Of a stretch of DNA of 64,000 bases, positions 37,437 through 46,794 are shown piece by piece; positions within the stretch are counted from its first letter, which is position 1, and every line of letters begins with the position of its first letter. Both the position numbers and the translations under genes were made by a program. The notes under the pieces are model-generated. The model worked only from the letters and a program-made list of their open reading frames with translations. It had not been told where the DNA came from and ran no database searches. The stretch is from Monosporascus cannonballus (Eukaryota; Ascomycota; Sordariomycetes; Xylariales): the NCBI GenBank assembly GCA_004154925.1, contig QJNS01000001.1, positions 620,001-684,000 of the forward strand, read 5' to 3'.

Positions 37437-37690
37437 GAAATCTTCCTTTTTTCTTTAAGTTTCTTATGGGCGGCTTAAAGAGACGTCGTAAAATTATTGT
37501 TATCTTTTTCAAGCTAAAAAATACGTTCGTTTATGGTATCCAGGCGTCGAAAAACTTCTTCGCAAAAAAGACAAGGCTATTTCTTTTCCTTCTCGGATTC
37601 TATTCCAGTGTCCGGATAATCAGAGATTTGATAAATCGGCTGTTCGGGCTGTTTATTAGTAAATATAGCGTCGGCGATATGGCTTAAAGT
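37437..37690 (-). pseudogene. Start of gag of element C, cut by Copia element E
   Basis: The minus strand reads FTNKQPEQPIYQISDYPDTG, then PCLFCEEVFRRLDTINERI, then TTSL.AAHKKLKEKRK, ending at the Copia insertion. The equivalent segment of element I (about 58830-58620, minus) reads MFTSKQPEQPIYQIPDYPDT, so the start Met of C has become Ile (ATG to ATA). This is the N terminus of the Gypsy Gag; the rest is at 20892 and leftward. Only 250 bp long but unmistakably homologous between the two copies. Confidence 0.8.
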
Positions 37691-37722
37691 TTGACGGTAT
37701 TACTAAATAAGAATTTATAACG

Positions 37723-38099
37723 TATAACGGCTAAACGGTTTAACTAACTACTAAACCTTAATCGTACCGATTTATATTAATAGGAATACCGTAAGAATTT
37801 AAGTAATAAATATAATAACGTATTACGTTTTATAATACTAAAAATACTTTAAATAACGAATTATTATTATAAGCTAAAATTTTAAAATTATAAAATTAAT
37901 AAGCATATATATATTAATTTTAATATTTATTGTTCGTTTTTATTTAGTTATACTTAGCAAAATCCTATTACGCAATTGCTGAATGCTGCTTATTCGTACT
38001 CAGTAGATCTTTGCTAAGCACGTGTCACGTAACCTGGAAGGTGGTCCGTGTCATCCTCGTTGACCGTTTCCTGAGGCCAGAATCCGTCAGGTCGTGACA
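37723..38099 (-). repeat. 5' LTR of element C
   Basis: 377 bp. Minus strand starts TGTCACGACCTGACGG and ends GCCGTTATA. The first ~100 bp (38099-38000) are almost unmutated while the rest is strongly AT-shifted, so RIP has hit the LTR unevenly. The right flank GGCCT (38100-38104) lies inside element G. Confidence 0.88.
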
Positions 38100-38107
38100 G
38101 GCCTGTA

Positions 38108-38593
38108 CTAACGTAACAGCTGCGACGGCCTCCAACTATTCCTGTTCCCTTTTAAAACGTTTAAATTTCTCCATGGCCTCCGTACCTTAAATGTTTCGAC
38201 AAAGCATCTCGATACCACGGCGACGGAACAGCCACCTTTGTTTTTGCAAACGGTCCAGCTTATTAGCAGCCGTTCGCAATATTTCGCGAACCTGTTCTTA
38301 AGTTTTTGATATTCAATTTTTAAAGGACCGAAAATATTACAAGGACCGCCAAAATAAATATAACGCGCATATTTCAAAGAACCCCGAACAACCTTATACT
38401 TTGTACCTTTCTTTTTATAACGAGAACAAAAAGGTATTTTGAAACCAAAACGTGTAATACGTTCTGAAAAAATAAAAACGCTAATACGCTTACGAAAATG
38501 AAACTTTTTAGTACGACCTAATACGATAAATATAAAAAGGGGGAAATTACTTACCAAAAACCGACAAATAAATAATTTGATCTTTAGGGACAA
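38108..38593 (-). other. Antisense ORF (161 codons) of element G
   Basis: Longest open frame in the AT-rich blocks. It lies antisense to element G, just upstream of the polypurine tract. It reads VVRGSLKYARYIYFGGP, then FGPLKIEYQKLKNRFAKY, and ends with a basic segment (KVRRPWRNLNVLKGNRNSW). Order and spacing (R-Y-x-x-Y-I/V, then a P-x-x-I block, then a Lys/Leu helix) resemble the antisense ORFs of elements A, B and I, so it is the best preserved member of that set. The N-terminal ~45 residues are hydrophobic and rich in Phe/Ile, which may be an AT artefact. A shorter start near the RGSLKYARY block is possible. Function unknown. Confidence 0.5.
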
Positions 38594-38616
38594 AAATTCT
38601 AGAAAGGGGAAGATCG

Positions 38617-38902
38617 TATTATAACCTAACGGTTTTGGCTATTTTACGGACGGTCGGACTTACGAAGAAAACAAACCCGACCTTAGCCAAAATGTTACGT
38701 AACCAGCTTAAAAGTTTTAATGTGCCAAGCACCTTAAGCCCCTTAAGCCGGCAAAGGGCTTAAAGGGCTTAACGGGCTTAAGGGTTTAAGCCGTTTAAGC
38801 ACCTTAAGCCTGAATAAAGATATATCCGTTCATTATTTCCATAATCTAAATAGTATCAGCTTATAATACTTATTAATACTACTCGTTTGCAATATAACTT
38901 TT
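38617..38902 (+). repeat. 3' LTR of element G, left part
   Basis: Starts TATTATAACCTAACGG. The centre holds many copies of a CTTAAGCC/GGCTTAA motif (38725-38815), which correspond to CTTGAGCC repeats in the solo LTR at 39071-39491. Interrupted at CTTTT (38898-38902). Confidence 0.85.
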
Positions 38903-39533
38903 TGTCAGATGCCAAGGTGCGGCCCCCTTTCCGGGGCCCAGCGACCCACCAGTGTGGCTCCAGTTTGTGTATATATAGGGGGCTTCGCCCCCGAGTAGTT
39001 AGAAAAGGGCAGGCATTAATGGTCATCTATTCACTACCCATACTATGAACCACCTGCTGGGCTGCTTCTTTGTGACGGCTATGCGGTTTAACCAACTATT
39101 AAACCTTAAGTCGACGGGTTTATGTTGGCAGGAGTATCGTGGGAATCTGAGCAATAGATACAGTAACGTGTCACGTCTCGTAATACCAAGGGTGCCTTGG
39201 GTAACGATGTTGTATTGCAAACGATTGGTATTGATGAGTGTTGTAAGCTGAAGCTATCTAAACTATGGAAATAATGAGCGTATATATCCTGGTCTTGGCT
39301 CAAGGTGCTCAAGCGGCTCAAACCCTCGAGCCCGTTGAGCCCTTTGAGCTCTCCTGCTGGCTCAAGGGGCTCAAGGTGCTTGGCGCCTTGAGACCTTTGA
39401 GCCCGTCACGTGACGTCTTGGCTTGGGTCGGAACTAACCTTTTCGTGGTTCCGACTGTCTGAGAAGAAGCCAAGACCGCTAGGTCATAACATTCTTCTGC
39501 CTCTCACTCCGTACTTTACCATTTTCTCTGACA
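38903..39533 (+). repeat. 205-bp solo LTR nested in the element G LTR
   Basis: Starts TGTCAGATGCC (38903) and ends TCTCTGACA (39533). It is flanked by a perfect CTTTT duplication (38898-38902 and 39534-39538). It is interrupted at 39071-39491 by a Gypsy solo LTR; the two parts are 168 and 37 bp. It has a TATATATA box at 38970-38977 followed by a perfect hairpin GGGGGC-TTC-GCCCCC (38978-38992). Nearly free of RIP. No internal region is present, so this is a solo LTR of an unidentified small LTR family. Confidence 0.85.
39071..39491 (-). repeat. Solo Gypsy LTR (421 bp), nearly unmutated
   Basis: Minus strand starts TGTTATGACCTAGCGG and ends GCATAGCCGTCACA, with a perfect TTCTT duplication on both sides (39066-39070 and 39492-39496). 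The centre carries repeated CTTGAGCC/GGCTCAAG units. It is the cleanest copy of this LTR family in the window and the best reference for the consensus. It is a solo LTR, formed by LTR-LTR recombination after insertion. Confidence 0.92.
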
Positions 39534-39538
39534 CTTTT

Positions 39539-39663
39539 ACATCTTTGGTATTACGAGACGTAACACATTACTATATCTATTGCTCAGAATCCCACGATAC
39601 TCCTGCCAACATAAACCCGTACGACTAAGGTTTAATAGTTGGTTAAACCACCTAGCCGTCACA
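39539..39663 (+). repeat. 3' LTR of element G, right part
   Basis: Continues the LTR after the 205-bp insertion. Shared words with 39071-39491 (inverted) include GGTATTACGAGACGT, TCCCACGATACTCCTGCC and GGTTTAATAGTTGGTTAAAC; it ends AGCCGTCACA. Much less mutated than the left part. Confidence 0.88.
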
Positions 39664-39714
39664 GTTGTGGGGTGGTGCGTTAGGGGGATGGGGCGTTGGT
39701 GGGGGGTCGCCTTA
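39664..39714 (+). repeat. G-rich terminal repeat, third copy of the element H end
   Basis: Matches the right end of element H (46617-46663): GGTGG.GCGTTA.G.GGATGGGGCG, then TTGGTGG.GGGGTCGCCTTA. The matching left end is not in the window because element G abuts it. Element G seems to have inserted into a copy of this TIR element. The G runs could fold as a G-quadruplex. Confidence 0.65.
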
Positions 39715-40833
39715 CAAGGAGTACTCTTACCGTTACGTTGTTGATGGTTCGTCTTGGATATCGAACTGATGGACCTTCCTGGCCCGCCTGGACAAGTTCT
39801 GCGAGTAACATCATTGTCATTCCTTGATAACATGTATGTTAATGGTGGAAGAAAATGAGAAGAAACTGGAAAACGAGCACATGCACATAACGTCAATGAT
39901 CAATGAACTTACATAACTGCCTGACAATATGCAACTACCTTCATGATGATTCAATAGACACGTATTGAGATTTGGATAGAACTAGGACAGACCATAGCAT
40001 CAACAGCTACCGAAGTAGACACAGCAGGGTATTTGATAATGCTATATTAACAATAACTACCTATTATGGCTGTTGTGCAAGTATAGTTGCTGAGTGGTGA
40101 TCTTCATTCCGTAACGCCTTGGTTGATGGGGGTGGCTACACTTTTCCCGTCGACTCAACTACAAATCACCTCGGGTGATGCCTAATATCCCCGTTAGCCT
40201 TCCATATATGAACGCAGAACCTACTTCCAGTAGTTTCTTTCGTCCTGTATCAAGATCACCTCAAAAATTGCTGAGTACCTTGGTAACTTTCCTCCCCGTC
40301 TCATGCACACCCCATTATGGTTTGCAAATTTTCTCGTTGCCCCGAGAACAAACGCCTTAGCATCCTTGATTGATTTTGGTAGGTTTTTGTCGTATCCCCC
40401 CCCTCCTCGTACTTCAAAAGTGATAAAGTCGAGTCGCGCTTCCAGGTCACTTCCGCCAATCTACCTAGCAAGTTAAACTTGCTCTCTTACTAGTCAATTA
40501 CAGTCCAAGAAACCAAGGTATGTCTGACAGCAGTTATGTGAGAATTACTATTCCCGCTGCTGTTTTATCTATCCTGCCATCTTCTATTCTTACCATACCC
40601 TGTCCCGTTTCATCCCCACGGCATCCGTGTCTTCGTGTGGTTAGTTGCTTCCGCAGAAACCTTCAGGTGCCAATCTAATCGATTACCCGCAAAATTCTAT
40701 TTCTTTGTCCATATCCACGTTTTCTTTGACGAGGATCGAGTACTGAGGATCTCAATTCCGAAGCAGCACAGATCTTATCTACTTGCAAGGCCTGCCCTCA
40801 AACTACCAAGCTAACCATCCTGCCACTACCAAG
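39715..40833. other. Intergenic, no gene seen
   Basis: GC-balanced sequence without convincing open frames or homology to the repeats. The last ~450 bp are pyrimidine-rich (CT-rich patches near 40385-40400, 40555-40625), as is common in the promoter and leader of fungal genes. They probably contain the promoter of the gene at 40834. No clear TATA box chosen. Confidence 0.5.
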
Positions 40834-41537
40834 ATGGCCCCGAAGAAGACCGAGAAGACCACGACCACCAAAGGTGCCTCTTCTGAGGAAGGCGCCGATG
40901 TGCCAGCCATTTCAGCAGGAGACCTCAAGCTCATCCTCTCGGTCCTGCGAAACAGCGCGCCCACCGCAAAGCCGTGGCTCGCTGGAACAGTCAACTGGGA
41001 CTCCGTAGTTGAGGAGCTTCAGTTCAAGGGACCTAAGACAGCCAAAGACCGCACGTATCAGGTGTGCTTTCATTCCCATCCTGCCCTTTCTGATTCTGCT
41101 TCCACAGCCCTAGCTTCACTCCCCTAGAGGACATGCACATGCACTACACATACTTGAATATTGATACCATCACCACTCATCCCATCCCTTCACTCGCTTT
41201 GTTACCATAGCAGTGATATCCGTCCCATATATATCAGTCTCCATACGTAGCGAAACGCAACTTGATACATTCGACTTCTTTATCCAATGTTGCACGCTAA
41301 CGAAAAGCCTAGGTCTGCAAGAAGAACGGCTTCTTCGAAGCTACTGTCGCCACCGGCGACCCTTCTTCGGCCACCAGCACCAGCCGCAACACCTCGACGC
41401 CCAAAAAGGCGGCCGCGACCAAAGGCAAGGGCAAGGGCAAACGCGCAGCTCCCGCGGAAGACGATGAAGGAGAGGAGTCCGAGGCCCCCTTTAAGAAGAC
41501 TAAGATGGAAGAGACTCCCGCCACTGGGGCCGCCTAG
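40834..41537 (+). CDS. Small nuclear-type protein with Myb/SANT-like domain
   Basis: Two exons, 40834-41061 and 41313-41537, give a 150-residue protein. The ATG sits in a good fungal context (accaagATGGCC). The intron (41062-41312, 251 bp) has donor GTGTGC, a perfect CTAAC branch motif at 41297-41301 and acceptor CTAG; splicing joins ...DRTYQ to VCKKNGFF in frame. Residues ~25-80 (ISAGDLKLILSVLRN, NWDSVVEELQFKG, KDRTYQVCKKNGFF) look like the short helical Myb/SANT-like domain common in small fungal proteins. The C-terminal half is Ala/Lys/Thr-rich with KGKGKGKR (a likely nuclear signal) and an acidic patch. Clean codons, no RIP stops. DNA or chromatin binding is an inference; no named family. 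Confidence 0.8.
41062..41312 (+). other. Intron with CTAAC branch site
   Basis: GT...AG intron of the gene above. The branch motif GCTAACG ends about 10 nt before CTAG. At 251 bp it is longer than most fungal introns. Reading through without splicing meets a stop 66 bp after the donor. Confidence 0.8.
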
Positions 41538-42400
41538 GTACTTCTGGAAGAAAGGGTCTACTCATCATCTTCAACAGCCCACCAGCTTATTTCCTGAGGC
41601 TGCTGATCCCCATCAATTCGAGTAGGGCTACTGCCAAAGCATCGGAGGATGAAAGGACCTCGCTCTAAGGTTCAGGAAACTTTCAGGAACCGAACGGAAG
41701 GCAGTGGAAACGAATGGCTCTACCAGAGGTTCTTGACGATTGCACTATGGGCACGATGATTTTACTGTCTAGCACTAGCATACCAGTAATTAGCTAGCTG
41801 TCGTGGAATAGGGGTATCTGTGTTAGTCATCAAGCTCCACAGCACCCCGGAAAAACCTTGTTCCGGCGCGATCACAGTATATAGAGAGCTTCCTAGCTAC
41901 AGCTCCCTAGGAGCTTAATTCTAGTCAGACAATTATCACTTCCCACACTCTATGCAACCTTTTCTAGCGATCAGCCTAACTGTGACACTAGCAGACGAGG
42001 ATGCATTAGCACCCGTCATCTGAAACCGATTGTTGACAACGACATTTGTCGCATTCGATGACATGTGCACATAATCACCATGCAGGGGAGAATCCCTACT
42101 TACATCGTCATTTGCCTTTGGCATCTTAGAGCTTGGCTGTCCACATACTGGTAGGGCGACGCTGGCTCTAGCAAACTCATCAGATTATTTATGTAAACGC
42201 CACTATCTTAGATACGTTAAAGTCGACGTTGATATTCGGAGATTTTCTATTCTCAGCTCAAACATAGGAACAAAAATGATCTCGACCGCTTTCCGGTCTC
42301 CAGATGCCGGTCTAGCTTTCACGATACCCATGATAAGGCCAGCACGATGCACGATTCCGCTTACAATCATGCATAAAGGAAAACAAAGCCAGAAATTACC
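41538..42400. other. Intergenic, no gene seen
   Basis: Downstream of the small gene. Short minus-strand frames at 41936-42124 and 42203-42406 have no start context, domain or codon pattern that I would support. No repeat match in the window. Confidence 0.5.
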
Positions 42401-42647
42401 TGACAAGAACTACATGCAGTCAACTATTGTTGAACCTAGCAACGCCATGGCTTAGTTAGCTAACCGGCTAGTGGAAATAGCGTCGGCCACTCCGGTATTC
42501 TTATCTTTTGGCTACCACTGTTTTTATCTGTATTTAAGGAGGGTTCACCACCTTCACCTTTTATAGAGGACCTTCTAGAGGTCAGGCAACTTTTAATACA
42601 CTTCTTCTTCAGTTATATGCTTCTGTGTGTGATGTCAGGGTCTCACA
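42401..42647 (+). repeat. LTR-like repeat, copy 1
   Basis: About 247 bp, TGACAAGAAC...GGGTCTCACA. It is homologous to the split copy at 46735-46794 plus 59284-59464. The last ~125 bp are strongly conserved (AAGGAGGGTTC, GGACCTTCTAGAGGTCAGGC, TTATATGCTTCTGTGTGTG, ATGTCAGGGTCTCA). A TATA-like box (TATTTAAGG) precedes the conserved part. No clear target duplication. Probably a solo LTR of an otherwise absent family. Confidence 0.65.
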
Positions 42648-44522
42648 ACTATGAAGGACCGGCATAGATGTCTGCCATTCCCACAATCGTTCATGTCATA
42701 GCATTACATAAGCCTACTCACTCCCCTAACTCAAAATGAAGCATCATGTCCCCATGGGTCTCAACCATGGGCTTTCGCGGACCCGGCATATGTGGTGTGA
42801 TTGTGTGATTGCTGGGCGATCCTTTCCTGCTCATCTCCAAGAACTCAACTGACCTCATTGCTTCAGTTCTTCGTACATGTGTATATCGTTTCTGAATGAA
42901 ACGGAATGGCGAACATCCAGTTGAGATTACTTATTATTTCATTGTGCAAGATAGACCCGCTCGGATGATTTCACATACAGGTAGGAGGTATATCTGGTTG
43001 ACATACGTTTGGAGAACATCTACCGGAAGTACCTTGGTAGATCAGCCTAGGAAGCGGTTGTGGCGTCTCACTATTTGAGCAAGGTTCCAGGATGTGGGGG
43101 CGTCGGCCCGAACCAATTAACATCCATCTCCCGGCTGGATGGGTCCCTTTCCCCTGAATCGCCTCAACTGCGAGGTGCCCATAGATCTGACCATGATCGA
43201 CATCGACATCCCAGTCCCGTGCGTGTTCGCATCGCTCCTGCTATGGCTCGCAATGAATCGGGACATTGCATAGGGACCATTGCGACGCTTCCGCTGCTGC
43301 GCAAACTTCTACCCAGACTCCCGAACCCCCAGCCCCAAATTACCCTAGCCATACCCACGTGTCGGGTGTCTCAATGAGATATTGAGACGCTCTCACGTGC
43401 TGAGCCACGGCGACAACATGGTGGGAGTATTGTAGCTATCGTCCAGCTGAAAGCTCAGAGGGCTCGAGATAAATCTTGATGCCATCGAGTCGGTTGCCGG
43501 TAAAGTTGGAAATATAGTTGATGCCTCGTCTATCCGGTCCTCGCTTGAATGCCCTGTGGTCCCTGTTATTTCTTACGGTTGGTCTGACGTCTAGCGTGTT
43601 AGGTTTCGAAACTGCAGACTATAGTACGCCGCCTGTTTTGCCGCGTCCTGCCCACCTGGAACTGTCGCAGCATTGCCCTCCCGCTTCTTGCAGAGGTTCC
43701 CAACGCCGGTCGGCCTCATCTGCTAACCTTGTTGTCCGTATTCTTCCCTTCAGTCCGCGCCATATGCCTCGATGTCGTCGCGGTCACTTTCGGTCACTCG
43801 CACCTCGACCTGTTTAATGATGTGTCTATAGCTCGAACCATCGTCGCTACCGTCGCTCAACCAGTCCCCTTAGCCGGCAGTGACCGTTGCAAGCGACTTC
43901 ACTTACAGTGTTAACAAGGTGAGTTGCGTGCTGCTGCTGAAGATATTATTCCTCTGTGGAGTCATTCTACGATTAGCTACTACTAAGGGGCTGGGTCTTC
44001 GTTTGGACCGGTCCGAAGAGTCCCGGTAAAATTTCCTGAATATTTTGCGCAGGACCAGGAGCGAGCAGGCTATTATGGCAAACCTTCCCTCGACTTCCGA
44101 CCAAATTAAAAGCGGCGCGTGATTATCTAAGCGCATATGTTAGCCACGAGTTGGCGAATGCCTCGTCGGACGCTGTCGTATTGCGGCCTTACCTAATCCC
44201 GTTGTCGGGTATTTCCTGAGGTTGATGTATTGAGCGGCGATGCTGGCGAAAGTCCAGCCCTAAGATGCATATGACCGAGACCTTGACGCGCCCTCTTCAT
44301 CTGTAAGTCCTTGACGACGAAGAAAGGTGTGATGGCACGAGTCCAGTCCGTGGCCACCCGTATCGACCTCCCGAGGCAGCTGATAACTAGAAACCTGGAA
44401 TAACCGGCCCTACCAGTTCCTCTATGAGATGGTCAGCGATATTCGGGCCTTGGAGAAGACGCGAGCATGTACAAGGCTGGGCTCCAGTGTGTCGCGAAGG
44501 GCCGGCAATCCGACAGAACAAA
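42648..44522. other. GC-balanced region without a recognised gene
   Basis: Several short open frames occur on both strands (42896-43078, 43060-43377, 43729-43914 plus; 43903-44136 minus). None has a recognisable domain, good start context or intron structure. It may be decayed coding sequence or simply intergenic. One frame, 43521-43817, is listed separately because of its N terminus. Confidence 0.4.
43521..43817 (+). CDS. Doubtful ORF with signal-peptide-like N terminus
   Basis: A 98-codon frame beginning MPRLSGPRLNALWSLLF and continuing LTVGLTSSVLGFE. This is a basic start, a hydrophobic core and a plausible cleavage site after about residue 30, as in secreted proteins. The rest is Pro/Arg/Ser-rich with no cysteine pattern or domain and looks like out-of-frame sequence. 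If real it may be a first exon of a spliced gene, but I found no convincing donor and partner exon. Could equally be chance. Confidence 0.15.
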   Translation: MPRLSGPRLNALWSLLFLTVGLTSSVLGFETADYSTPPVLPRPAHLELSQHCPPASCRGSQRRSASSANLVVRILPFSPRHMPRCRRGHFRSLAPRPV

Positions 44523-44570
44523 TAAGGCGACCCCCCCACCAACGCCCCATCCCCCCAACGCGCCACCCCA
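44523..44570 (+). repeat. Left terminal inverted repeat of element H
   Basis: Starts TAAGGCGACCCCCCCACC. C-rich strand here, G-rich on the other; pairs with 46617-46663 with a few mismatches. Confidence 0.7.
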
Positions 44571-46616
44571 TAACCGCGTTGGGCTGTAAGATAATGGACA
44601 GCTGTGAGCTGGGGTGAGGTGGTCTCCGACCAGTCGCAGACCGTATTCCAAGAAGTGAGTGTATTAGGTTACTTCCATCTGGCGTTTCCCACTAGCTGTC
44701 AGATGGTGGATTTATACTAACTAGTAAGTGGGTCGGTAGCTGATCGGTGGCTGGTCGGCTATCAGTCTCATCCTCATAGGGGCTGTATTCTCACATGGGC
44801 GTTAATCCACTTACTGATTTCTTTCCTTATAAAAAGCATTTAAACACCATTTTTAAAGATTGAAAAAATTATCTTATTATCTGTCAAAATCTGCGCTTTC
44901 GAACGATATGTGATTTTCGGCTTAATTTCGTACGGTGCAAACGATTAAAAAGGTAAAACGTAAAAAATCCCTGTATTTAACCTTCAAGGGTTATCAAATT
45001 AATAAATAATACATATTATATCGTATTTAAGGGATATCTACGAAAAAAAATAATAAAGTTCGTTAAAAATTATTACTAATCCAGGAAAAAACTTTAACTT
45101 ATTAGGTTTTCCTACAAAGTTAATTAGGTTATATACCATTTTATAAGTAATTTACTTACACGTATAACGTTTTTTAATTAATAATAATAATTTTAAATAT
45201 CTAAAAAAGTTAAATAAATTAATTTTTATATTATTCATTTAAAATTCATATTTTTAAAAATACGGTGTTTAATTATAAATATTTAAATAACGTTTTTCTA
45301 GATTTTATTAACGTTTTATTCGGTCGTTTTGTTTTACGAAAAGTTAAAGTTATTTAATAAAGAAACCGATATAATGTAAAAGAAACCAGAATAATAAAAA
45401 ATATAAATAAACATTTATTTATTTTCGGAAACTTTTTTAAAAAATGCATTTTTTAAATATATATATATATAAATTACTATAATTATTTATATTAATATTA
45501 AGAAGTTTTCGATATTACTTTTGGTAATTTTTAATAACGTTAATATATAATAATAATAATTTTTTAATTCGGACGATACAATATACGAAAGTTAATATTT
45601 TATTACGTTAAAAAACGGCTGGATAAATATTAAAATCGGGTTAAAATAATTTCGCAAAATTTTGATTCCTTATATCAAACTCCAAAACCCGGATAAATAA
45701 AATTTGTTATTATTTAACGCCTAAAATATTTATTTAATGGAAAAATTAATATAAACGTATTTTTAAACCGAAATATATATTGTTGTCTTATTAATTTAGG
45801 TTTTTTATATTTTCTAACTTTTTAATATAAATATATTAATTATTTTATAATAACAACTCCGTAATTATTTTTCAAAATATAATAATAAGCGAATTTTCGA
45901 TATTATTAATAAATTTAATTTTTTAGGCCTTTTTATAAATAATAAAAATAATAATAAAAATATTAATTTCGAAATATATTATAAATTATTAAACATACTA
46001 AATTTAGGTTGTATTAATAAAGCAAAACATATTAAATAATAAATATATTAAGGCAAACAAAAATCCAAAAATATACCTTTCTGAAAATCGGTTCGTATTT
46101 TAAAATAGTTTAATTTCCTAATCCAAATAATTACTTCAAAGATTAAAACGCCTAAACTATTTAAAAATTTAACCCGGTTCGAAAAATTCTTAATAAAAAT
46201 TAATTTAACGTACGGAAATCCTATTCTACGCTTTTTGTTTCTCAAATTCGTTAAAACCTTTAACGATAAAATTATTAAATTTATAATTATCGAAATTCGT
46301 GATAATTAATTAATTATAATTATTAAAAATAAAACTTACAATATATAAAAAAATAGAGTCCGAACCAAATCAGGATTTCGTAAAAATAAGTTTAGTTAAA
46401 AAGGCAAAGGTAAAATTAAAGGCTCTTATAAAAGGACGTTTTCCCGTTATTCGACAAAATCAGTAGCAAAAGGAACCTCTCGAAAACGAAAAAAATAATA
46501 AGGTAAAAATAAATTGCATCGTTATAGGCTTTACTTAATATGGAATTAATTAACTAAGTGGTTGTTGAGATATTGTTATTTGTATAGAAAGGTTGTTGTG
46601 GCGATAGCTTCAAAAA

Positions 46617-46663
46617 TGGGTGGCGCGTTAAGAGGATGGGGCGTTGGTGGAGGGGTCGCCTTA
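46617..46663 (-). repeat. Right terminal inverted repeat of element H
   Basis: Ends GGGGTCGCCTTA; inverse of the left end. The same sequence occurs in the same orientation at 39664-39714. Confidence 0.7.
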
Positions 46664-46734
46664 CTATATGGGAACGCATCAGTCGCGGATGAATTATTCA
46701 GCCAGTCATAACTGCCATGGCTAATATTGGAACC

Positions 46735-46794
46735 TGTCAGACCCAGCTGAAGTCGATCAAACAGCTAAGCCTTGGCTTAGTTTGATCACCTACT
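46735..46794 (+). repeat. LTR-like repeat, copy 2, left part
   Basis: Starts TGTCAGACCC, an inverse match to the GGGTCTCA end of the family. It is cut at CTACT (46790-46794) by element I. The remainder is at 59284-59464; the two parts total 241 bp, close to the 247 bp of copy 1. Confidence 0.7.

Larger units (their letters stand above)
6971..38099 (-). mobile_element. Gypsy retrotransposon C, split by elements B, D, E and F
   Basis: The element starts with a 5' LTR at 38099-37723 and runs leftward. Pieces in order on the minus strand: gag start 37690-37437; gag rest, protease, RT, RNase H, integrase and chromodomain 20892-13946 (itself holding D at 19194-20710); 3' untranslated part 7356-7042; first 71 bp of the 3' LTR 7041-6971. 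The LTR fragment matches the 5' LTR start except for RIP-type changes, which ties both ends together. Removing B, D, E and their target duplications leaves about 6.46 kb. Adding the ~0.3 kb lost from the 3' LTR gives the normal length of this family. Confidence 0.85.
38100..39663 (+). mobile_element. 3' end of Gypsy element G, with nested LTRs
   Basis: The 3' untranslated part (38100-38616) and 3' LTR of a plus-strand Gypsy element. A purine tract AGAAAGGGGAAGA (38601-38613) precedes the LTR start TATTATAACC at 38617. The LTR continues to 38902, is interrupted by a 205-bp LTR, and resumes 39539-39663, ending GCCGTCACA. The pieces total 411 bp, close to the related 421-bp solo LTR. The body of G should lie to the left but was separated by element C, which inserted at 38099/38100. 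Confidence 0.8.
44523..46663. mobile_element. TIR element H flanked by TA
   Basis: About 2.14 kb between inverted repeats of ~48 bp: left 44523-44570 (TAAGGCGACC..., ...GCGCCACCCC) and right 46617-46663 (GGGTGGCGCG..., ...GGTCGCCTTA). The ends read TA-AGGCGAC and GTCGCCT-TA, which fits a TA target duplication and thus a Tc1/mariner (pogo/Fot1-like) element; the length also fits. 44571-44830 is GC-balanced; 44830-46540 is AT-rich and RIP-like. No transposase motif could be recognised in any frame, so the class is inferred from the ends only. Alternatively, a RIP-mutated repeat sits inside a TIR element. Confidence 0.6.

Noticed and set aside
39045..39321. Several overlapping frames of 65-72 codons on both strands
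   Set aside because: All fall in the solo Gypsy LTR at 39071-39491 and are repeated in other LTR copies; no protein domain.
39537..39896. 119-codon minus-strand frame
   Set aside because: Runs from unique sequence through the G-rich terminal repeat into an LTR; composition follows the repeats, not a gene.
41287..41625. 112-codon plus frame and 41309-41524 minus frame
   Set aside because: Shadows of exon 2 of the gene at 40834-41537 in other frames; the spliced frame explains the sequence better.
46048..46245. 65-codon minus frame inside element H
   Set aside because: Tested as a transposase fragment; no DDE or helix-turn-helix pattern seen and no continuation, so not called.
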